A stretch of 64,000 nt of DNA, from positions 434,001 to 498,000 of the forward strand of contig JAOVFP010000018.1 in assembly GCA_025738555.1 (NCBI GenBank), given 5' to 3'. This stretch comes from Cyathus striatus. Its lineage: Eukaryota; Basidiomycota; Agaricomycetes; Agaricales; Nidulariaceae. Below are positions 1-13,534 of this stretch, in pieces (position 1 is the stretch's first letter; each line of letters begins with the position of its first letter). Made by a program: the position numbers and the translations under genes. Below the pieces are notes generated by a model that worked only from the letters and a program-made list of their open reading frames with translations, was not told the origin of the DNA and searched no databases.

Positions 1-1430
1 GCCTAGCCATCCATACTAATATTCAATTAGTGAAGATCAATCATTGTTTATGATTGCCTAACCATCCATACTAATATTCAATTAGTAAAAATCAATGATT
101 GTTTATGATCACCTCACCATCCATACAATAATAATATTCAATTAGAAAAAATCAATGATTGTTTATGATTGTCTCTCCATTCATACTAATATTCAAATAG
201 TAAGGATTAATGATTGTTTATGATCATCTCACCATTCATACAATAATAATATTCAATTAGAAAAAATCAATGATTGTTTATGATCACCTCACCATCCATA
301 CAATAATAATATTCAATTAGAAAAAATCAATGATTGCTTATGATTGTCTCTCCATTCATACTAATATTCAAATAGTAAGGATTAATGATTGTTTATGATC
401 ACCTCACCATTCATACAATAATAATATTCAATTATAAAAAATCAATGATTGTTTATGATTGTCTCTCCATTCATACTAATATTCAAATAGTAAGGATTAA
501 TGATTGTTTATGATCACCTCACCATTCATACAATAATAATATTCAATTATAAAAAATCAATGATTGTTTATGATTGCCTCTCCATTCATACTAATATTCA
601 ATTAGATAAATCAATGATTGTCTATGATCACCTAATACATTCATACAATAGTAGTATTCAATTAAAAACAATCAGTGATTGTTTATGATCACCTAGCCAT
701 CCATACAATAGTAATATCCAATTAGAAACAATCAATGATTGCTTATGATCATTTAATACATTCATACAATAATTCAATTAGAACAAATCAATGATTGTCT
801 ATGATCACCTAATACAACCATACAATAGTGATATTCAATTAGAACAAATCAATGATTGTCAATGATCACCTATTACAATCATATAATAGTGATATTCAAT
901 TAGAACAAATAAATGATTGTTTATGATCACCTAATGCAACCATAGAATATTAATATTCAATTAGAACAGATAAATGATTGTCTATGATCATCTAATGATC
1001 ACATAATACAACCATACAATAGTAAAATTCAATCAGAACAAACCAATGATTGTCTATGATCACCTTATACAACCATACAATAGTAAAATTCAATTAGAAT
1101 AAATCAATGATTGTCAATGATCACCATATACAACTATACAATAGTAAAATTCAATTAGAACAAATCAATGATTGTCAATGATCATCTAATACAACTATAC
1201 AATAGTAATATTCAATTAGAAAAAATAAGTGATTGTCTATGATCACCTAATTCAACCATATAATGGTAATATTCAATTAGAACAAATAAGTGATTGCCTA
1301 TGATCACCTAATACAACCATACAATAGTAAAATTCAATTAGAACAGATCAATGATTGCCTATGATCATCTAATACAACCATACAACAGTAATATTCAATT
1401 AGAACAAATCAATGATTGTTTATGATCCCA
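1..1430. repeat. Subterminal tandem array of element Y (about 55-60 bp units)
   Basis: About 25 imperfect units are seen. Each contains a core close to CAATGATTGTTTATGATCACC followed by a variable TA-rich part ending near ATATTCAATTAG. Two unit types alternate at first: a ~60-bp one with CACCTCACCATCCATACAATAATA and a ~55-bp one with GTCTCTCCATTCATACTAATATTC. Units diverge towards the right end. The same repeat, inverted, recurs at 22,682-22,879. Short ORFs in it are repeat artefacts. It runs off the left edge of the window. Confidence 0.9.
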
Positions 1431-1496
1431 ATCATAAAATGGCATGGCTTATTCGATTGGGACAATCATATAACACTGCTGTTATATGATCAAAAT
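1431..1496. mobile_element. Terminus of element Y with an 11-bp hairpin
   Basis: Directly after the array comes a hairpin: arm ATCATATAACA (1,465-1,475), loop CTGC, arm TGTTATATGAT (1,480-1,490), perfect over 11 bp. Similarity to the inverted copy at 22,642-22,680 stops after TGATCAAAAT at 1,496, which I take as the element end. P450 coding sequence follows almost at once. The other end of Y lies outside the window, so no target duplication can be read. Confidence 0.6.
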
Positions 1497-1514
1497 GGCT
1501 GGCACCCCTCAAGC

Positions 1515-2211
1515 CCTCGTGTTGCTTTTATTTGTTGAGGTCGGAAGTCCTTAACGGCAGACGCGGTAAATGCTTTATGCATTACTTTCCTATGCTGTCG
1601 CCTTCACGCAAAGACAACGCGATCAAATATCTGTATCAACTTCATCGTGACACTCACCACATATTTCCTATAACATGTGACATGTAAGCCTTTTACTCTG
1701 TAGCTCAAATTCATACATACTGTAATCCATGAGAGCGAAGTGAAAATCACAACCCATGAGATCGGTAAGCATCGGCATCCTTGGCCTGAGTTGGATCAAC
1801 GTTCTGCTCCATAAAAATATATAGCGGATTAGCATATACCTTCCGGAGTTTATAGCTGATCTCTTGTCCAATAGTTCTTTACTCGCTTCATACGTATCCA
1901 GAATCATCATTCTGGAGCTGAGAATGTTTAAGTATATGATGTCTGTGTCTGGAAAGAATTATACTGGTCATAAAATAGCATTGAACAACAAAAATAGAGT
2001 GAGTACCGAGTTTCTTGCACCATTTGTGATAGATTTTACAGTCTGATTTCACATCTCCCGTTAAAGCAAGTAATTCTCCTACTAGAGGAAGTGTATTGGG
2101 TTTTGGCGGAAGCGGAGCTTTTGAAGCACGAAAATAGGAGCGTACAACCTTGATAAGAAGAGGGGCCAGAAAGGGGGAGAGAAGACCGGTGACAAACACT
2201 TCAAATGTCAT
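1515..2211 (-). pseudogene. Cytochrome P450, 5' part only, cut by element Y
   Basis: A microsomal P450 mono-oxygenase would be anchored in the ER by its N-terminus. Exon 1 (2,211-2,007) encodes a hydrophobic anchor (about residues 5-25) and the proline hinge LPPKPNTLPLVGELLAL. Exon 2 (1,948-1,840) encodes YEASKELLDKRSAINSGR. Exon 3 (1,785-1,721) encodes PRMPMLTDLMGCDFHFALMDY. A further piece reading HRKVMHKAFTASAVKDFRP is visible at about 1,520-1,600, but its splice junction is unclear and the usual WR of the C-helix is not found. Family members have about 500 residues; here about 150 remain, with no I-helix, ExxR or haem-cysteine region. The reading frame runs into the Y terminus near 1,500. 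Family assignment is strong from motif order; the substrate cannot be inferred. Confidence 0.85.
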
Positions 2212-2261
2212 TGTGGCAGAATGTGATAGGTTGATGATAGGCCGAGTCTATGCAAGCGCAG

Positions 2262-2269
2262 TATATATA
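2262..2269 (-). promoter_or_regulatory. TATA box upstream of the P450 gene
   Basis: TATATATA lies 51-58 bp upstream of the P450 start codon on the minus strand. It supports 2,211 as the true start and suggests a TATA-driven gene before disruption. Confidence 0.45.
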
Positions 2270-2411
2270 CCGTGGGGTCGAAAGGGATTGACCGTCGAAG
2301 TTTGTTATTTCTGACTAATAGTGCTGGATAAATGGTTGAGTGAGAGAATGAAGTCATTCCTTTCGTACCAAAAATAGAAACATCACATGCCGTCGGAGCG
2401 TGGTGGGGCAA

Positions 2412-4940
2412 ACGCCACCATTACTGTGATTGGGCGCTCATCTGTACACCAAAACTTGATGCTCAAATATCTTAATATCTACATATTATCCTCCCTCTTT
2501 TTGCATCTTAATACATGAAGTGGAATGTAAGCTTCACTTTTCCCAAGTTTCAAGCCATTCTGTCGTGAGTAAAATAAACAAGACCTATATCTTGAAAATG
2601 ATTTCAAAATTCCCACTACCTTTTAAGGTAGGTGGGTCTTAGGGGACTCTTGACATCCTGAAAAGGTAATTTTGAGATATAACTTTGGGATCTCAACCTG
2701 ATTGGCTCCTGCCAGTGCCACTATTGAAACCAAAACTATTGAAAATGTATTTAGTATACTCATGAATTGGACCTATGTTATCAGTAAATAGTTAAAAATA
2801 TTTACCCAGAACCTCCCACAGTGGCTTTCATCTGTACTACCACCACAAGTTGCCACACAGTGCACACCATCCTATGTATCATTACCCTAACTGTTTACAT
2901 TCAGAAAATTATAAATGACACTCTTCTCTACACTTTCTGGTATACCACTGTAGTGCCAAATAAGGGCATTGCCACCTGCCACCTGGTCTGTGCATTGTAT
3001 TTAACAACTAATGACACACAATGTCTCTTGCTTCTTCTCCACCACCTCCATCCTGCCCCTGCCCCCCTCCCTCTGCCCTCCCCTTTCCCCTTTCCCCCTC
3101 ATCCCCCTCCACTCTCTCCCCCTTCCCCCTCCTCTCTCCACTCCCTCTACTCCATCCCACTTCATATCAGGTAGCTGTGACATCATGAGGTTGATATTGA
3201 CGGCACTCTCAGGTCTGCAAATTTATAGATATATGCACTATTTTCCAGTTCTGAATTGGTAAGAGTTCAGCAACTGCTCATTCCAAATCTCAATCCTTCT
3301 AACTTATTCCAAGGTTACAGCTCTCTTCCATACAACTCCAAGCAGTGTTGATGTGACACAGCCATTGCCTATGAATTCACTCTCCTTTCTTGCACAAGTG
3401 GCTGACACTATGCCATTAACCTCACCACTCATATGGACCTAGCATAACATTGTTGTCATCTTCAACCTTGTCAGGCACTGAGAGCACATTGCCTGTAGGA
3501 GAAATCCAATCAGCCTGTTCATAAGCCTTCTTCTATATCTATTATTTTCTACACTAATATAGTATGGTCTAGCATGGACTGGTATGTCTGGCTGCTGGAC
3601 TGCTAGCTTCAAAGGTGAGTACTCTTCTGTCAGTTCATGCACTATCTGATACCAGTTAGGTTCCAATGTCAGGAACCAGTGAATCTGCATCAATGGCCCC
3701 AATTATGAAAGTTTGGAAATCATGAGTTGTGACAGTCAGACCGAAGTCCACCCCAAAGTATGATCTATATTCTTCTTGACTTCACTAATTGTATACATTA
3801 TAAGAATACTTATAAATCAAATTGGATAGTGGCTCACTCTGGTGGAACAGAAGAGGAATTCCAAGTTGACTGGGATGTTTTTTGTCAAGAGTGCAAGAAA
3901 AGTAGATTATCTTTTGTTGATGTGCAGGATAGATATTATATATAATGATTTCTTTCACTATAAAGAAAGTGGGTGCCACATCCAGAAAGATTTAGCAATA
4001 TAAAGGTATTTGCTCTATTCATAATTTGACTGTGCTGAGACTCCTTTGGCTTTCTGATAGAGACAGTATGCAGTGATACAACCATATTTTATATTATTTA
4101 TACTACATACTGACTAATGTTGTCTGCTGTTAGGTTAACATTGAAAGTAGCGATGGAAGGTTGGAGTGAGGGGAGAGGCCTATGAGAGGGGAGCAAGCAA
4201 GAGCATGAATGCAAGGGGGGAATGCAAGTGAGTGAAGGAAGGAGGAGAGAAAGGAGGGGGATGGGGAGCGAAGGGAGGGGAAGGGAGTGAGTGAGGGAAT
4301 AGCTCTTTATTATGCTCGATGGTGCTCAATGGCATTCAATTTGAAGAAGGGAAGTTCCAGGGAACAGCTGGGAATGGTAATGCTTATATTTTTCTTGATA
4401 TGTCTTGTTGTACCTAGATAGTTCTTGAAATGGATGAGATTCTGGATTGAATAGCATACTAGAAAAGAAAATAAAACACACCTTCTATTTAAGCTCGATT
4501 CTTCTATACCTGGCTTGATTTGTTGCTTGATTGATCTAGAAAGACTTCTTGTTTTGACTCAATTTTTCCTCAATTTCCCTTGATGGAATTTTCACTGGGA
4601 TTCAACAATGACATTGATTGAAAATGTCATTGTCACGGAGATGTCACGTGTGTATGTTATTGGCATGAAACTCCGCAGGATTTGGAAATCCGAATTATAT
4701 CTCATGCATGTCGAGGCTCGAGTCACACTTGTCGATGACAAGATGCTCACCTCCTACTCACTGGCATAACTCAAATGCCATGTCTCTCGGCTTCATCCCA
4801 CAAACTACTGGATTTGCTCTTGGCTGGGTCTGAGAAGTCTCACCCTGGGCTAATTTTCCAAGTTCTTCATCATGTTCAACATCAACGGGGTGTTGAATAA
4901 GATGGGATATCTGTATAAATACAGCAAGCTTCCAATTTTA
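2412..4940. other. Stretch without a supported gene, CpG-poor to about 4,620
   Basis: No ORF here has convincing coding character. A pyrimidine-rich tract of C and T runs lies at about 3,027-3,165, and a purine-rich GAGGGGAGnnA tract at about 4,145-4,305. At 3,640-3,710 the minus strand shows a short GAIDA-like fragment that could be a trace of a decayed DDE transposase, but it is too short to call. CpG is rare to about 4,620, as in the transposon blocks further right, so decayed transposon DNA is likely. Confidence 0.5.
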
Positions 4941-4954
4941 GGGTGATATTAATC

Positions 4955-6510
4955 TTAATTCAATAAACGAAAGGCCTCCCTCCATGTCATGAGCAACATT
5001 TTCGGTAAAACACAACCCTTCATACACTGTAAAAAGGGGTCTAACATATTGATATCGACGATACTTGTATGTTCTGGATCAAGACCACAAGCAGAAATCA
5101 CAATTTCCGCTGCTTTATGGTAATTAGGGTCGAAAGAAATCCTATTGGAAGTATACCAATAGCCTGATAATTTCCCTAGCCGAGTAAATGCGTCCTTGAG
5201 GTAAGAAGGATACCGTGACTCCCTTCCGAATGCATAAGTAAGCCTCGAATTGTTATGCATCAAAATTCTCGGATATCGGACATGTTGTGGAAGAAGATTT
5301 CCGGTTGAAGGAAGTTCTTGAACAAAGAACTTGCGAGTGGATAGCACGTCCGTCTATCCTCAGGTCCTAGTGAGGTTCATTGAGAATGTTCGGAGAAGGG
5401 GGGGAAAGGAACCTGTATTTAAAGAATGTCAAGTACTGTACTTAAATAGGTACAGAAACATGTAAACGAGTGAACTAATAAAAACCGACATGACGCCGAT
5501 TTTACGGTACAGGCAGAATGCCTGCTCTACAATGTGTTTTTGGTCTGAGAGAACAACATTCACAGTGGGGCACAGCCGTGGCCCTGGACAAAATTTCCGG
5601 TGCATTCCCAAGGTCATGTTGGTTCAAAGGTCCGTTACTCACTCTCCGCAGCAGCTGTTGTTCCATTTCTCTTCTCCATTCAACGCCAAAATCGTCGAGC
5701 CCCTCAGCCACGTTTTATAAATCAGCAATGGTTAGTTCGACACCAGTTGTTGGCGTGTTCATTATGAGGTCGTGTATGGGCTCAAAGAAGTAGAGCTCTG
5801 AAGGTGGAGGTATGATAGCATTTATGGGCTTTTCCAAACACCCACTGCCGAACACTCCAAAAGAACCCTGTGCAAAGTCTTTGTGGTATGTGTGAGGCGC
5901 ACAAGGTCTAAAGGGTCCAACTCTCTGAAAACCTAGATACTATCCATTGTAAAGCATTCATTGCAGTGCATAATTTAAACCTCACCTCAAGCAAGATATC
6001 TAAGGGCATTTCAGGTAGTTGCTTTAACGCTCCGAGCTTTCCATGAACTCATTTCACTTTTGTAAATATCGTCTCTTTTTAGGAATGATTTCTACATCCG
6101 ATTCATCTGAAGATGTATCAGTGGGCATTACCACATCATCTGTTATATTTCTCCCCCATCCCTCTCGTGGCTGCCATATAATCAAGGATATGATCAGAGA
6201 ATATGCAGAGATATTTTTTCGACTAACTTCCAGTCTTTTCTCCTGAGATCGTACTAGCAGTTCCACGACATCTTCATCTTCAATACAGTGATATGCCGCA
6301 TCCATCCTATCGTTCTCATCGGAAGACATCACAGCATCTTGCTCAGAACCTGAATGTACGTCAACTTGAATCTCAAAGGTTTCAGATTCCTCCATCTTAA
6401 CATCCTCATCAGAAGCACATACCGCAGATTTCGCATCTGAATCTGAGCGTATGTCAAGCTCGTGTGCCTGAGGTTCCTGTTGAAGAGGTGTATAGTCCGC
6501 TGGGCGTACC
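4955..6510 (-). pseudogene. F-box protein, acidic N-terminus, disrupted
   Basis: F-box proteins link substrates to SCF ubiquitin ligases. The F-box is readable over an intron: LPEMPLDILLE at about 5,990-6,025, then VFRELDPLDLVRLTHTTK and a downstream VWKSP at about 5,830-5,945. Upstream lies an acidic, Ser-rich N-terminus (to about 6,510) with repeats like DVHSGSEQDAVMSSDEND, ending in a basic PKKRRYLQK that could be a nuclear signal. The C-terminus (5,347-4,955) has AAEIVISACGLDPEHTS and ends near LLMTWREAF, matching the conserved MTWR end of the expanded Agaricomycete F-box family. Disruptions: a frame break with stop near 6,050 between acidic part and F-box, and a stop at about 5,725 after TTGVELTIADL. 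Splicing could hide one of these, so pseudogene status is likely rather than certain. Confidence 0.6.
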
Positions 6511-7172
6511 TAAACAAAGACAAAATGCGAGTTGTCGAGACGTCCGTCCGACTGGGGTGTTCTAAGGTGGGAAGGAAGGGAGTCAGAACGATAAGAGGAG
6601 AGTTTCGTTACGTAACGAGAGAGATAGAACTTCAGCAGGAAGTTTTAGAGAGGACGAGTGATGGCGTAAGCGTATAGTTGGAAAGGTGAACAGTGAGACG
6701 GCAGAGACGGTGTTGGAGACCTAGATTTCGAGTACGAGACAGTGTAAAAGTTGATTCGCTAAACTGTAGAAAATATGGTGGTTTATATACAGAGAATAAA
6801 CAACTAATCCTAAAATGAATAAGTCACTCCGGGACTCTGGTGAGCGACAATCTCAGATTAAAAATGAATAATAAAGTCAGGTAACATAGCTGAAACACAA
6901 GAAATGAATGGGATGTAGTCCAGGGAGTCCGTTATAAGGAATAGTATTGAGTCCGTGTAAAGTTTCCGATGTCAAAGTTCAGGGTTTGTACTGTGAGCAG
7001 TGGTGGGGGGGTCTTGGTGAGTCAAAACGATCCCTAGAACTGGGTATGATGTCAGAGCGGTGCACGAAGATGTACATTTTGAGGAAAGTCCGGGACAGGG
7101 CGAGCAGAGAGAGGAGGATAAGTTGAGATGAGCAGGATGCGTATGGACATGTCATTCCAGCGTGATGCATGA

Positions 7173-7440
7173 TTACGTAATCGCAATTGGAACGTCTTCA
7201 GATGTCCGAGATATCGTGTTTCGCATCGCAGGCACTTTGCCTGCTCTACACTGTGGAATATTGTTATCGTCATCAGACACTTCAGAATCCACCTCTGAGT
7301 TTGAATGTACGTTGATCTCATGGACCTGACGTTTTTCTGTGCTATCATCCTCAGCATCGGAGGACATCTCAGAGCCATTCTCTGAGTCGAACTGCACGTG
7401 GCTTTCGTGAGTACTAACGGTCTCTAAACTTATCTAGTAT
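7173..7440 (-). pseudogene. Extra acidic-repeat exon related to the F-box N-terminus
   Basis: The minus strand reads two more units of the acidic repeat seen at 6,060-6,480: HVQFDSENGSEMSSDAEDD and HEINVHSNSEVDSEVSDDD. It may be a first exon of the same F-box gene or a partial duplicate of its N-terminus. No clear start codon with a good context was found, and 6,520-7,170 between the two shows no coding signal. Confidence 0.4.
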
Positions 7441-8767
7441 GTTTATTTTCACAATGGTCTGAACAATACAAAAACTCATGTATTCATTTTTGCTATTAAC
7501 CAAGGGAGTTTCACAATTAATGTATTGACATGCATCAATGCTCGGTGTACTTAGATATTTTTGAAGTCAATCTAAACTTTAAAATTGAACTACCTTTTAA
7601 ATGAAGCCGGAGAGGATTCAGATTGCTGCGGCCCACTTCATGCATCTTGCCAGTTGTCACCGGTAAACATCATATGCATATGACACATCCTACTATTTAT
7701 AACTTATCTTGTATTCTGGTACTTAGCATAAGCCGAATAAGTATTTTCGATGAACTCGAGCGTTCCTTATAGCTCATTGATATTAAGTATATTTTATACC
7801 CAAGTGTCTGCAGTATGGTACTACCATTAAGCCTCAGAATGATTACACCATGGTACCGCGCCCGATACAAACTCTATAAAAATTAAATATATGACAATGG
7901 CACAATAACATTAGCATATCTGTATCAAATATTCGTATCCAGTTCCTGAGACTGGGCGAATATAATAGGCCTAATTGGTGATGACTCGAAGTCAAATGTT
8001 CGTCACACACCAGTACCCCGATTGCCATGTCTCCGAGTGTGGATCACAAGCCGACACATTATCACAGCACTAAATGTCCTGTATGGACTGTATTGAAGGT
8101 GAATCAGCAACTGTTACTAAGAGAGGCTGAGAGACACGGAGAAGCCTGTTGCCATTACTTACTATACAAGAAAAATCCAAAAATAACGCTATAGGTTCAT
8201 TGTTACTATGGAGTTTTCAAATAGTATGTTAGTACTAAACCTGTTGATACATACATTTACTGCCGCTGTGATTATTATAGTAGAAAGACAGAGTGCTGGT
8301 TGGGACAGTTGAGGTAGGAGAAGTTAGCCACATGTGCGAATAACCTACCGAACATACCCCAGGAGTAGAAAAGCCCTTTACATTCTTGATTGTGACGACG
8401 TAGTCATTTAATTACGTAATTAAATTGCTCACCATTCTGGTATATCGTCCATAGTAGTTGCGATCCTCCTTTGTAACAATCTATGCTGCATCACTAACCT
8501 TGACTTGGTATGATGTATGAAGATACAACACACAAGCTCGCACTGGTTCAATTGACAGCAGAATTACATGAACTATTATGAAGGGTTAACAAATAGCGAA
8601 ATCTGTTGCTTCGAGAACATGTCAAATAACTTACTCGTCGAGATTATAAGAAAGATCGAAAATGGGCCTAATATCCATGCTGTGCCATGCACTGGGATCC
8701 TCCAACACCTATTATCGACTTATAACAAGTGATGGTCATGCGTAATTACTTTGCAGAAATTCAGAGC
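7441..8767. other. Intergenic stretch, nothing recognised
   Basis: AT-rich sequence with only short ORFs lacking family resemblance. I see no repeat array, TIR pair or RNA gene here. KDZ copy 1 begins at its right edge with an abruptly truncated coding end. Confidence 0.6.
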
Positions 8768-11700
8768 TTACGTTGAACAATTAAAGTTACTTGGAGTCAT
8801 GCGTTTCATTATAGATTCAAATCCACCAAGCCATGAATTCAGCTGTTCACAAGCTTGTGTATTGAATGCTCGTTTGTGATATATTTCACCATTTCTACCT
8901 TGTGCCATGTAAACAAGATTTGGTGCAGAACCATCTTGAGGTGCAGGATTACACCACTTCCTACAAAGGTAATCATCTGAGCGATGATTTGTATAGTGAT
9001 ACCCATCCACTACAAAGCGACTGCCTTTAAACCAATATACCCAACTTCCATTTGCAACTGCTGTTCTAAGAACCTTACATGCCTTGTCAATACATATATA
9101 ATCTGGTCTTGATTCTTCATTAGGAAAAACATCTTCTAAGAACTTAAGTATATTGGTTGCTGACTCTGACTTCACAAACTTTGTCCATGCAATTACAGCA
9201 CCACATGGAGCACATATTGTCTCTACACAATAATAGTGAGAGGCACTAAAATAATGATTTCTGTTTGAAATATCATTATCTGACTCATCATGGGGCTGCT
9301 GAACACATCTTCTTCTGGTTTTATTCCAAGGTAGATTTTCAGCTGGTTTACGAAGCATTCTTTGTGCACCATTTAAGTAGTCTGAACTATGTTCTAAGTT
9401 ATATTTATGCCACATTTCCTGGTGCTCATTGCAAGCTTGTGTATTATCTATCTTTTGATTTGGACAGTTACGAACACGGCATCTTGCTCCAAATTCCTGG
9501 TTATGAACATCACAAAACACACCTCCTCTATGGTTTACAAGTGTATTAGAACAATTGTCATATGCACAGTGCTTAAAATATATATCAGTATAATATAATT
9601 TATATTTTGTTGTGCATTACCTGTGGTCCCATAACAATCCCATCAATTACGACCATTTTAACTGTTGCACTGTCATCTGGTGGTGAGTCTTGAGTTTCTC
9701 TGTAAGGCTGTGCACACTCTGAGCAACTGTGACCATGTGATGCACGTATTTTTCCATTTTCACCCAACTTTGCAAATGCTTCTTCTGTTAATCCAGTAAT
9801 TGAAAGTCCATCAAGACCAATAAAATTAACACCAGATGGTGTAGCAACCATGCATATTGATTCATGTATAAAAGCCTGCCAGACTTGTCTGCGACTTATT
9901 TCCTTTCCATTTCCAAAACTATTGTTCCAATATTCGGTATAGGCTGCAGCAGATGCATGAAAACTATATATACCATTCAGAACACTTTGGGAAAATGCTC
10001 TATCTACCCATAACTTTTGTCCTACTTTCAAATATTTAGCAGAGTTTAAATGAACCTTGTAATATCCCTGTGTTTCATCATGGGCACGTTCATGCTCTGC
10101 AGAATATAATGTTTTACATATTTTACAAACACCTGACACTACATAAGCATGTTCAAATATTTTTGAGCCTTTAATTAATGTTGCTGTAGGTATATCTCTA
10201 ATTTTAGTATGCACACGTAATGCCCGTCCATTACAACTCAATGTCTTACACTCTGCAGCTATAGGACATATAATATGAACAGGATCAATACTGGCATGTG
10301 ATACAGGTTTCAGCTGTCCTTCAAACACTTTTCTCTCCTTGTTGAAGGGATACAACTTCAGAAGCCTTGCCATTTTGTCTAGTTTAAGGCTCAACAAAAT
10401 AGATCTACCCTTTTCAGTTGTGTACTCAGTAATTTCATCATCTTCAAAGAGATCATCTGAGTCCTTGCCAATTTTTTCCTGGATAGCTCTAGCAAGTAAC
10501 CTAATCCATGCAGTTGCATCAACATTTTTCTCCCTTTAACTTTGCATTCTGCTGTCTTGCATGCAGACTTAAAAGATCAACATTATCAATTATAGAGAAC
10601 AATATAAGTAATGTGGCAGAAAGTGTGATATTGGAGCCAAAATTTGAGAGAATAAATTCACTGAATACATCAAATGGGATGTTAGAAAATGGTTGTTCTT
10701 TTGCTGCAATTACTGGTTGAATAAAAATAAATAGAGCCAATATTGCACTTGGAAACCATTGAAATAGCCAGATTATTAATAGCCAGAATAAAATATGTTG
10801 AGTAATTTCTGGCATTAATATAGCCCATATCCAGGTTATACACCACAGATATATCTTAAAAGTAGCAGTCCAACTGAAAATTTACATTGTAAACTAATAC
10901 AATTTGAATTCAACATACTTACTTTCACTTAGACTTCTCCTTCCTCTCACTAGTGCCCTCATCTTTATCTCCTTTCTCCTCCTTGCTCTTACCCTTACCC
11001 TTTCCCTTCCTTTTCTCCACCTTTTCCTTAAGCCACTTTTTCAAGTCCAAAAATGTATAGTGGTCGCTTTCAAAGCCCCAAAGATCCAAATTGGTTGGAC
11101 TCTCCTCATCTCCAGCTAACCATGCCTGCATTGCTGGGAAATTTGCAATTTTGTCAAAATTTGAGTAGTTATCGTACCAAGCTGAAGATGAAATGAAGAC
11201 TGAAATGATTTCTTTTTTAGTTGCCTTAGCAACTGGCCAAGTCCTATTCTTTTCCATTGCATTATGCTCAGAAATTGCCTCTATACAGGCAATATATTTC
11301 TGATAAGCGACTTGAAGTCCAGGTGAGGTGCTTTCAACAATAAGCTGGGGAATCTTTAGAACAGCTATGAGCTCCTCAGTACGTTGCTCTGAGATCCCAC
11401 CCCTTTGAACCAGAGAAGGGGTGTGAGAGCAAGACACAGCACGAGAACTAGCTGCTGAGCTCCCAGCTGACTTAGACCGAATAAAACTTATCTCATTGTT
11501 GATAGGAGGGGTTGCATTTGGCTTAAATCCAGACTATAAAATAACACAGCATAAGTAAATTGTACAAGAATAAGAGAATGAAATATATAGTTACACTCAG
11601 TACTGGCAAAATAAGTTCACCATCAATCTTAAGCCAGTCGATTTCCTCATCTTCCATAACAGTGGTTTCAAAACTTCCAAGAAGGTTCCAGGCTTTGCTT

Positions 11701-13186
11701 TCATAAACAAATAAACAGCGATCAGCAGCTTAAATGATATTAGCATTTGAATAAACTATAAAAGAAAACATACCAAAGAAATGTTCAGCTTTTGCTTTGA
11801 GTTTTTTCAAGATTGGTGCAATAGTTAAAGTATGATTATGTTTCAATGAAAATGATGCTACTCCAGGTACCACAATGGTACTTGAATCTGCATCAGATAC
11901 ATACAGCCAAACTCGTCCCTTGACTGGACCAACTGTAGTGCTGTTGAAAGCACTACTGAAGTCAGCAGCATTCAAGCGATTCCCAAATGCATTTCCTCTA
12001 AGAATACCACCTACTTAGAGTTAGTACATATACATTTATACAAAAGATAGGTTTACCTTCACTTCTTGAAGAACCTTTGGGGCTAATCATAGCTATATCC
12101 AGGGTGTCTACTGTACCTGGTTTACTGGTGGTACAAGGTGGACTGACTGGTGGGCTAGTCATGACAATGTCTACCATATAATTGTAAGTTTTGGCAATAT
12201 TTAGAAATGAGTAGTATATACCGTCTTTGTTCTGGCTATTATCATTTCCATCTGCAAAGAATAATAAATTAATATAAATATAAGTATTACCAAATTGTCC
12301 ATACCTTTATCCTTACTAGTTTGGTCTTTTGTATGTTTTTCTTTACTAATATCACCCCCTTTCAAGATGTTAGCTATAGTAATGTAGATAAGATGTATTA
12401 CTTACCATCACTGCTATCTGATTTGTCTTTATCACCAACACTTGATTCATTACCTGAATCTTCTTTATTTTCTGCAATATAAGTGTTAGTAAAAATATAT
12501 ATAAGAGCTATCAATTGCAAACCTTTGCTTTTACTTTCATTATTGGCTTCAGATCCATCGGATTCACTTTCTTCTTCAACTGTAGAAGATATAAGTATTT
12601 AGATACATATTTTTTGGAATATTTTCTTACCTTTTTCCATGTCTGAACGACGCTTACGAGAAACAGTGAAGGCTGGAGCTGCTGGTCGAGGTACATTAAG
12701 GGGTGGACCTCACTTTGGAGGAGCAATGGGAAGGCCACTCTCCTCCAGTACCCTTTCAGCACTAAGTATTAAATATATTATCAGTACATAAATATTGTAT
12801 AAATACATATAATACATATGCAGTAAGATCAGGAACACCCTCTGCATCTGCAGCAGTATCCTCAGCTGCTTTCTTTTCTGAAGTTTTCCTACAAAATTAT
12901 TAGTGAGGCAGTGGAAGAAAGATCTGAAACCATACCGAGTTTTTTTGCCTTTTTTGCCTTTTACAATCTTTTTAACCTGTTTTTCCTGCACATTTTCAGC
13001 CTCCTCTTCATCCGAGATGGGTATATTGGCCTTCTTTGTTGGTGGCTGAGCTGTGAGATCAGTAGCAGAAGTACCACGCTTGCGAGACTCAGTGCGAGTC
13101 TCATGTGTAGTTGATGGTGGTGCAGATTCAGTAGGAAGGATACTGGAAGCCTGAGTGGTAGCAGAGCGAGTAGAGCGATGAGTCAT
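8768..13186 (-). pseudogene. KDZ copy 1: CxC5/CxC6 KDZ-type transposase, nearly intact
   Basis: Transposase of the Kyakuja-Dileera-Zisupton group. It starts at MTHRSTRSATTQ (13,186). Many small exons (13.2-11.4 kb) encode an acidic Ser/Thr-rich region with a MTSPPVSPP motif, followed by a block ending in a Lys/Gly/Glu-rich tail (to 10,925). A donor just before the apparent stop joins it to an exon after 10,860, so this is one gene and not two. Then come the CxC5 region (10,400-9,660; ICPIAAECKT, VCKICKTLYSAEHER), the CxC6 cluster (9,550-9,400; CRVRNC, ACNEHQEMW) and the catalytic part (YICIDKACKVLR, VVDGYHYTNHR, ACEQLNSWLGG), where the D, D and E are my inferred triad. Defects: a one-base frameshift in an A-run near 10,530, and a C-terminus lost after MTPSNFN (about 60 residues shorter than copy 3). 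Confidence 0.85.
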
Positions 13187-13534
13187 TGTGTGGAAATGTG
13201 TTAGAATGCTTTGAAATGGTGAGATGGTGGTGGTTGAGAAGAAAGAGATGGGGATTGATGCATAGCAATGACTTGGAAGGTGCACAGCACACACATGATC
13301 AAAAGACTAAAAATATGTGGCCTTTCATAGGCTATACTAGACACAGATAAATATATATTGTATTTGATTGGCTACAGAACATGAATACGTAATCTACTCA
13401 GCCTTCCTCTCCCAGAAACACAGCCTCAAGGCAGGACAGCACAGGGGAAGGAGGTGGGGGTGGAGACAGTGCAGGAGGAGGAGGCAAGAGGGTAGAGACG
13501 AGGGGGAGACAACAAGGGGGAGATGATACCTACG

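Noticed and set aside
1..1430. CRISPR-like array
   Set aside because: The repeat plus variable part form degenerate tandem units, not uniform repeats with unique spacers, and the context is a eukaryote.
3439..3702. DDE transposase remnant (GAIDA-like fragment)
   Set aside because: The motif is very short, the surrounding frame has stops and no second motif is visible.
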